A stretch of 64,000 bases of DNA from Coturnix japonica (lineage: Eukaryota; Chordata; Aves; Galliformes; Phasianidae): assembly GCF_001577835.2 (NCBI RefSeq), contig NC_029529.1:7194157-7258156 (forward strand), given 5' to 3'. Of the stretch, positions 63,401 through 64,000 are shown piece after piece. How positions within the stretch are numbered: the first letter of the stretch is position 1; the number at the start of each line of letters is the position of its first letter. Both the position numbers and the translations under genes were made by a program. The notes under the pieces were generated by a model. The model worked only from the letters and a program-made list of their open reading frames with translations, searched no databases and was not told the DNA's origin.

Positions 63401-63704
63401 TTTGTGCTTGTTCTTTAACAATGCTTTTCTGGCCTTCCCTGATGATGTCTTCATGGAGACATTACAAATTTCTTATTGCCCTACTTCTATTGAAGTTGGG
63501 TCAACCAGACCCAAAACTGTTGCTTTCTAAATCTAAAGAATAAGGGGGAAAACTCACAAAGACAGTGAATTCCATGCTGTATTAAACATCATATATTTCT
63601 TTCTAAAGGTGCCAGTCAAACACGTGTACAGGGTGCTGCAGTGCCAGGAAGAGGAACTCACTCAAATGGTCTCCACAATGTCTGATGGTTGGAAATTCGA
63701 ACAG
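56987..63704 (+). CDS. KCTD5: BTB/POZ protein KCTD5, first four coding exons (3' end outside the window)
   Basis: This is a pentameric BTB-domain adaptor of CUL3 ubiquitin ligases, known in mammals for turnover of G-protein beta-gamma. Exons: 56987-57229, 62186-62294, 62763-62854 and 63609-63704 (phases 0,1,0, then 0 at the last donor); 180 aa. The human protein has 234 aa, so roughly 50 residues are missing beyond the right edge. The N-terminus (MAAENHCDF) resembles human MAENHCEL and is Gly/Pro-rich. The T1/BTB domain begins at about residue 42 with [19 protein letters not shown] and continues with [19 protein letters not shown]. It is followed by [19 protein letters not shown], then [23 protein letters not shown] 56987 is chosen for its A at -3 and G at +4 and for its match to the human start; an in-frame GTG lies further upstream. 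All splice sites are GT-AG. Confidence 0.96.
57314..57348. repeat. 14-bp tandem duplication in KCTD5 intron 1
   Basis: The unit CAGCTCCTAAAGGG occurs twice without mismatch (57317-57330, 57331-57344) with a partial third start. Confidence 0.85.
61328..61375. repeat. Imperfect AT-rich simple repeat
   Basis: ATATATAT and ATAAATATATA words with one poly-A interruption, in KCTD5 intron 1. Confidence 0.75.
62151..62173. repeat. KCTD5: (TTTC)n run at the KCTD5 exon 2 acceptor
   Basis: Five or so TTTC units ending 12 bp before the acceptor TAG at 62183-62185, so a microsatellite supplies most of the polypyrimidine tract. Length changes could alter acceptor strength. Confidence 0.7.
62855..63608 (+). 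other. KCTD5: KCTD5 intron 3
   Basis: AT-rich intron between the third and fourth coding exons. Nothing else recognised. Confidence 0.8.
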
Positions 63705-64000
63705 GTAACAGAAATATGTAAGATGTAGTTACAGAGTCTTCTGGAAATGTAGTTATGTGAAGGAGAAGTAGAAAGTCAATTATATGCATCTTTTTAAGTG
63801 CACTCATTATCAGAAATTGGATTGATAAAAAGATGCCCAGTTAAATTGAAGTTTTGTGTTTATATTCTTATTTGTCAGAGTGAAATGGATCTGGCTTTCA
63901 GTAAAAACATGTACATCATGTTTGAAATGTAACTCTTTGGCATCTGCACAGCAACATTTGGATGGTGAATAAAATGAAAAAAAAAAGATGAGAAAGTTTT
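63705..64000 (+). other. KCTD5: Start of KCTD5 intron 4, cut by window edge
   Basis: Follows the donor CAG|GTAACA. No further coding exon is seen before the window ends. Confidence 0.8.

Overview
This window reads as a piece of a bird autosome, most likely from a galliform (chicken-like) genome. Two things support this. The interspersed repeats are fragments of the avian/reptilian CR1 LINE, several carrying the typical CR1 3' end, plus one piece of a Galluhop-type mariner. The genes have compact vertebrate GT-AG exon structures and encode proteins that align by eye with human IL21R, IL9R, PDPK1 and KCTD5. The species itself cannot be fixed from the sequence.

All four genes lie on the + strand. 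(1) 1-7771: no coding exon found; probably intergenic sequence and/or non-coding 5' exons of the first gene. (2) 7792-15582: IL21R, eight coding exons, 587 aa. (3) 15583-22575: IL21R 3'UTR and intergenic sequence with one CR1 piece. (4) 22576-28285: IL9R, eight coding exons, 477 aa. (5) 28286-32214: intergenic, ending in a CpG island. (6) 32215-52421: PDPK1 (PDK1), 14 coding exons, 556 aa, with a 10.4-kb first intron, followed by a 3'UTR of about 4.3 kb. (7) 56987-63704 and beyond: the first four coding exons of KCTD5 (180 aa), running off the right edge.

The two receptors are the most interesting part. IL21R and IL9R sit head to tail and have the same number of coding exons with the identical series of intron phases (1,2,1,0,1,2,0) and closely matching exon sizes. 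The exon carrying box 1 ends in near-identical words in both (AFFKPLYLMYNGDFK and AFFQPLYNLHHGNFK). That is the signature of an old tandem duplication of a common-gamma-chain partner receptor. The IL21R tail keeps a YxxQ (STAT3-type) site near its C-terminus. The IL9R tail has only three tyrosines and none is YxxQ. Both proteins would signal with gamma-c and JAK1/JAK3. PDPK1 and KCTD5 are a separate, housekeeping-type pair with CpG-island promoters: a master AGC kinase activator, and a CUL3 adaptor linked to G-beta-gamma turnover. The KCTD5 start codon lies only about 240 bp after the distal PDPK1 poly(A) signal.

All exon boundaries come from reading splice consensus, frame continuity and remembered human proteins. 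No alignment or transcript data were available. I found no new multi-gene system; the conserved tandem receptor pair and a few structural oddities near 3' ends and promoters are what deserve a second look.
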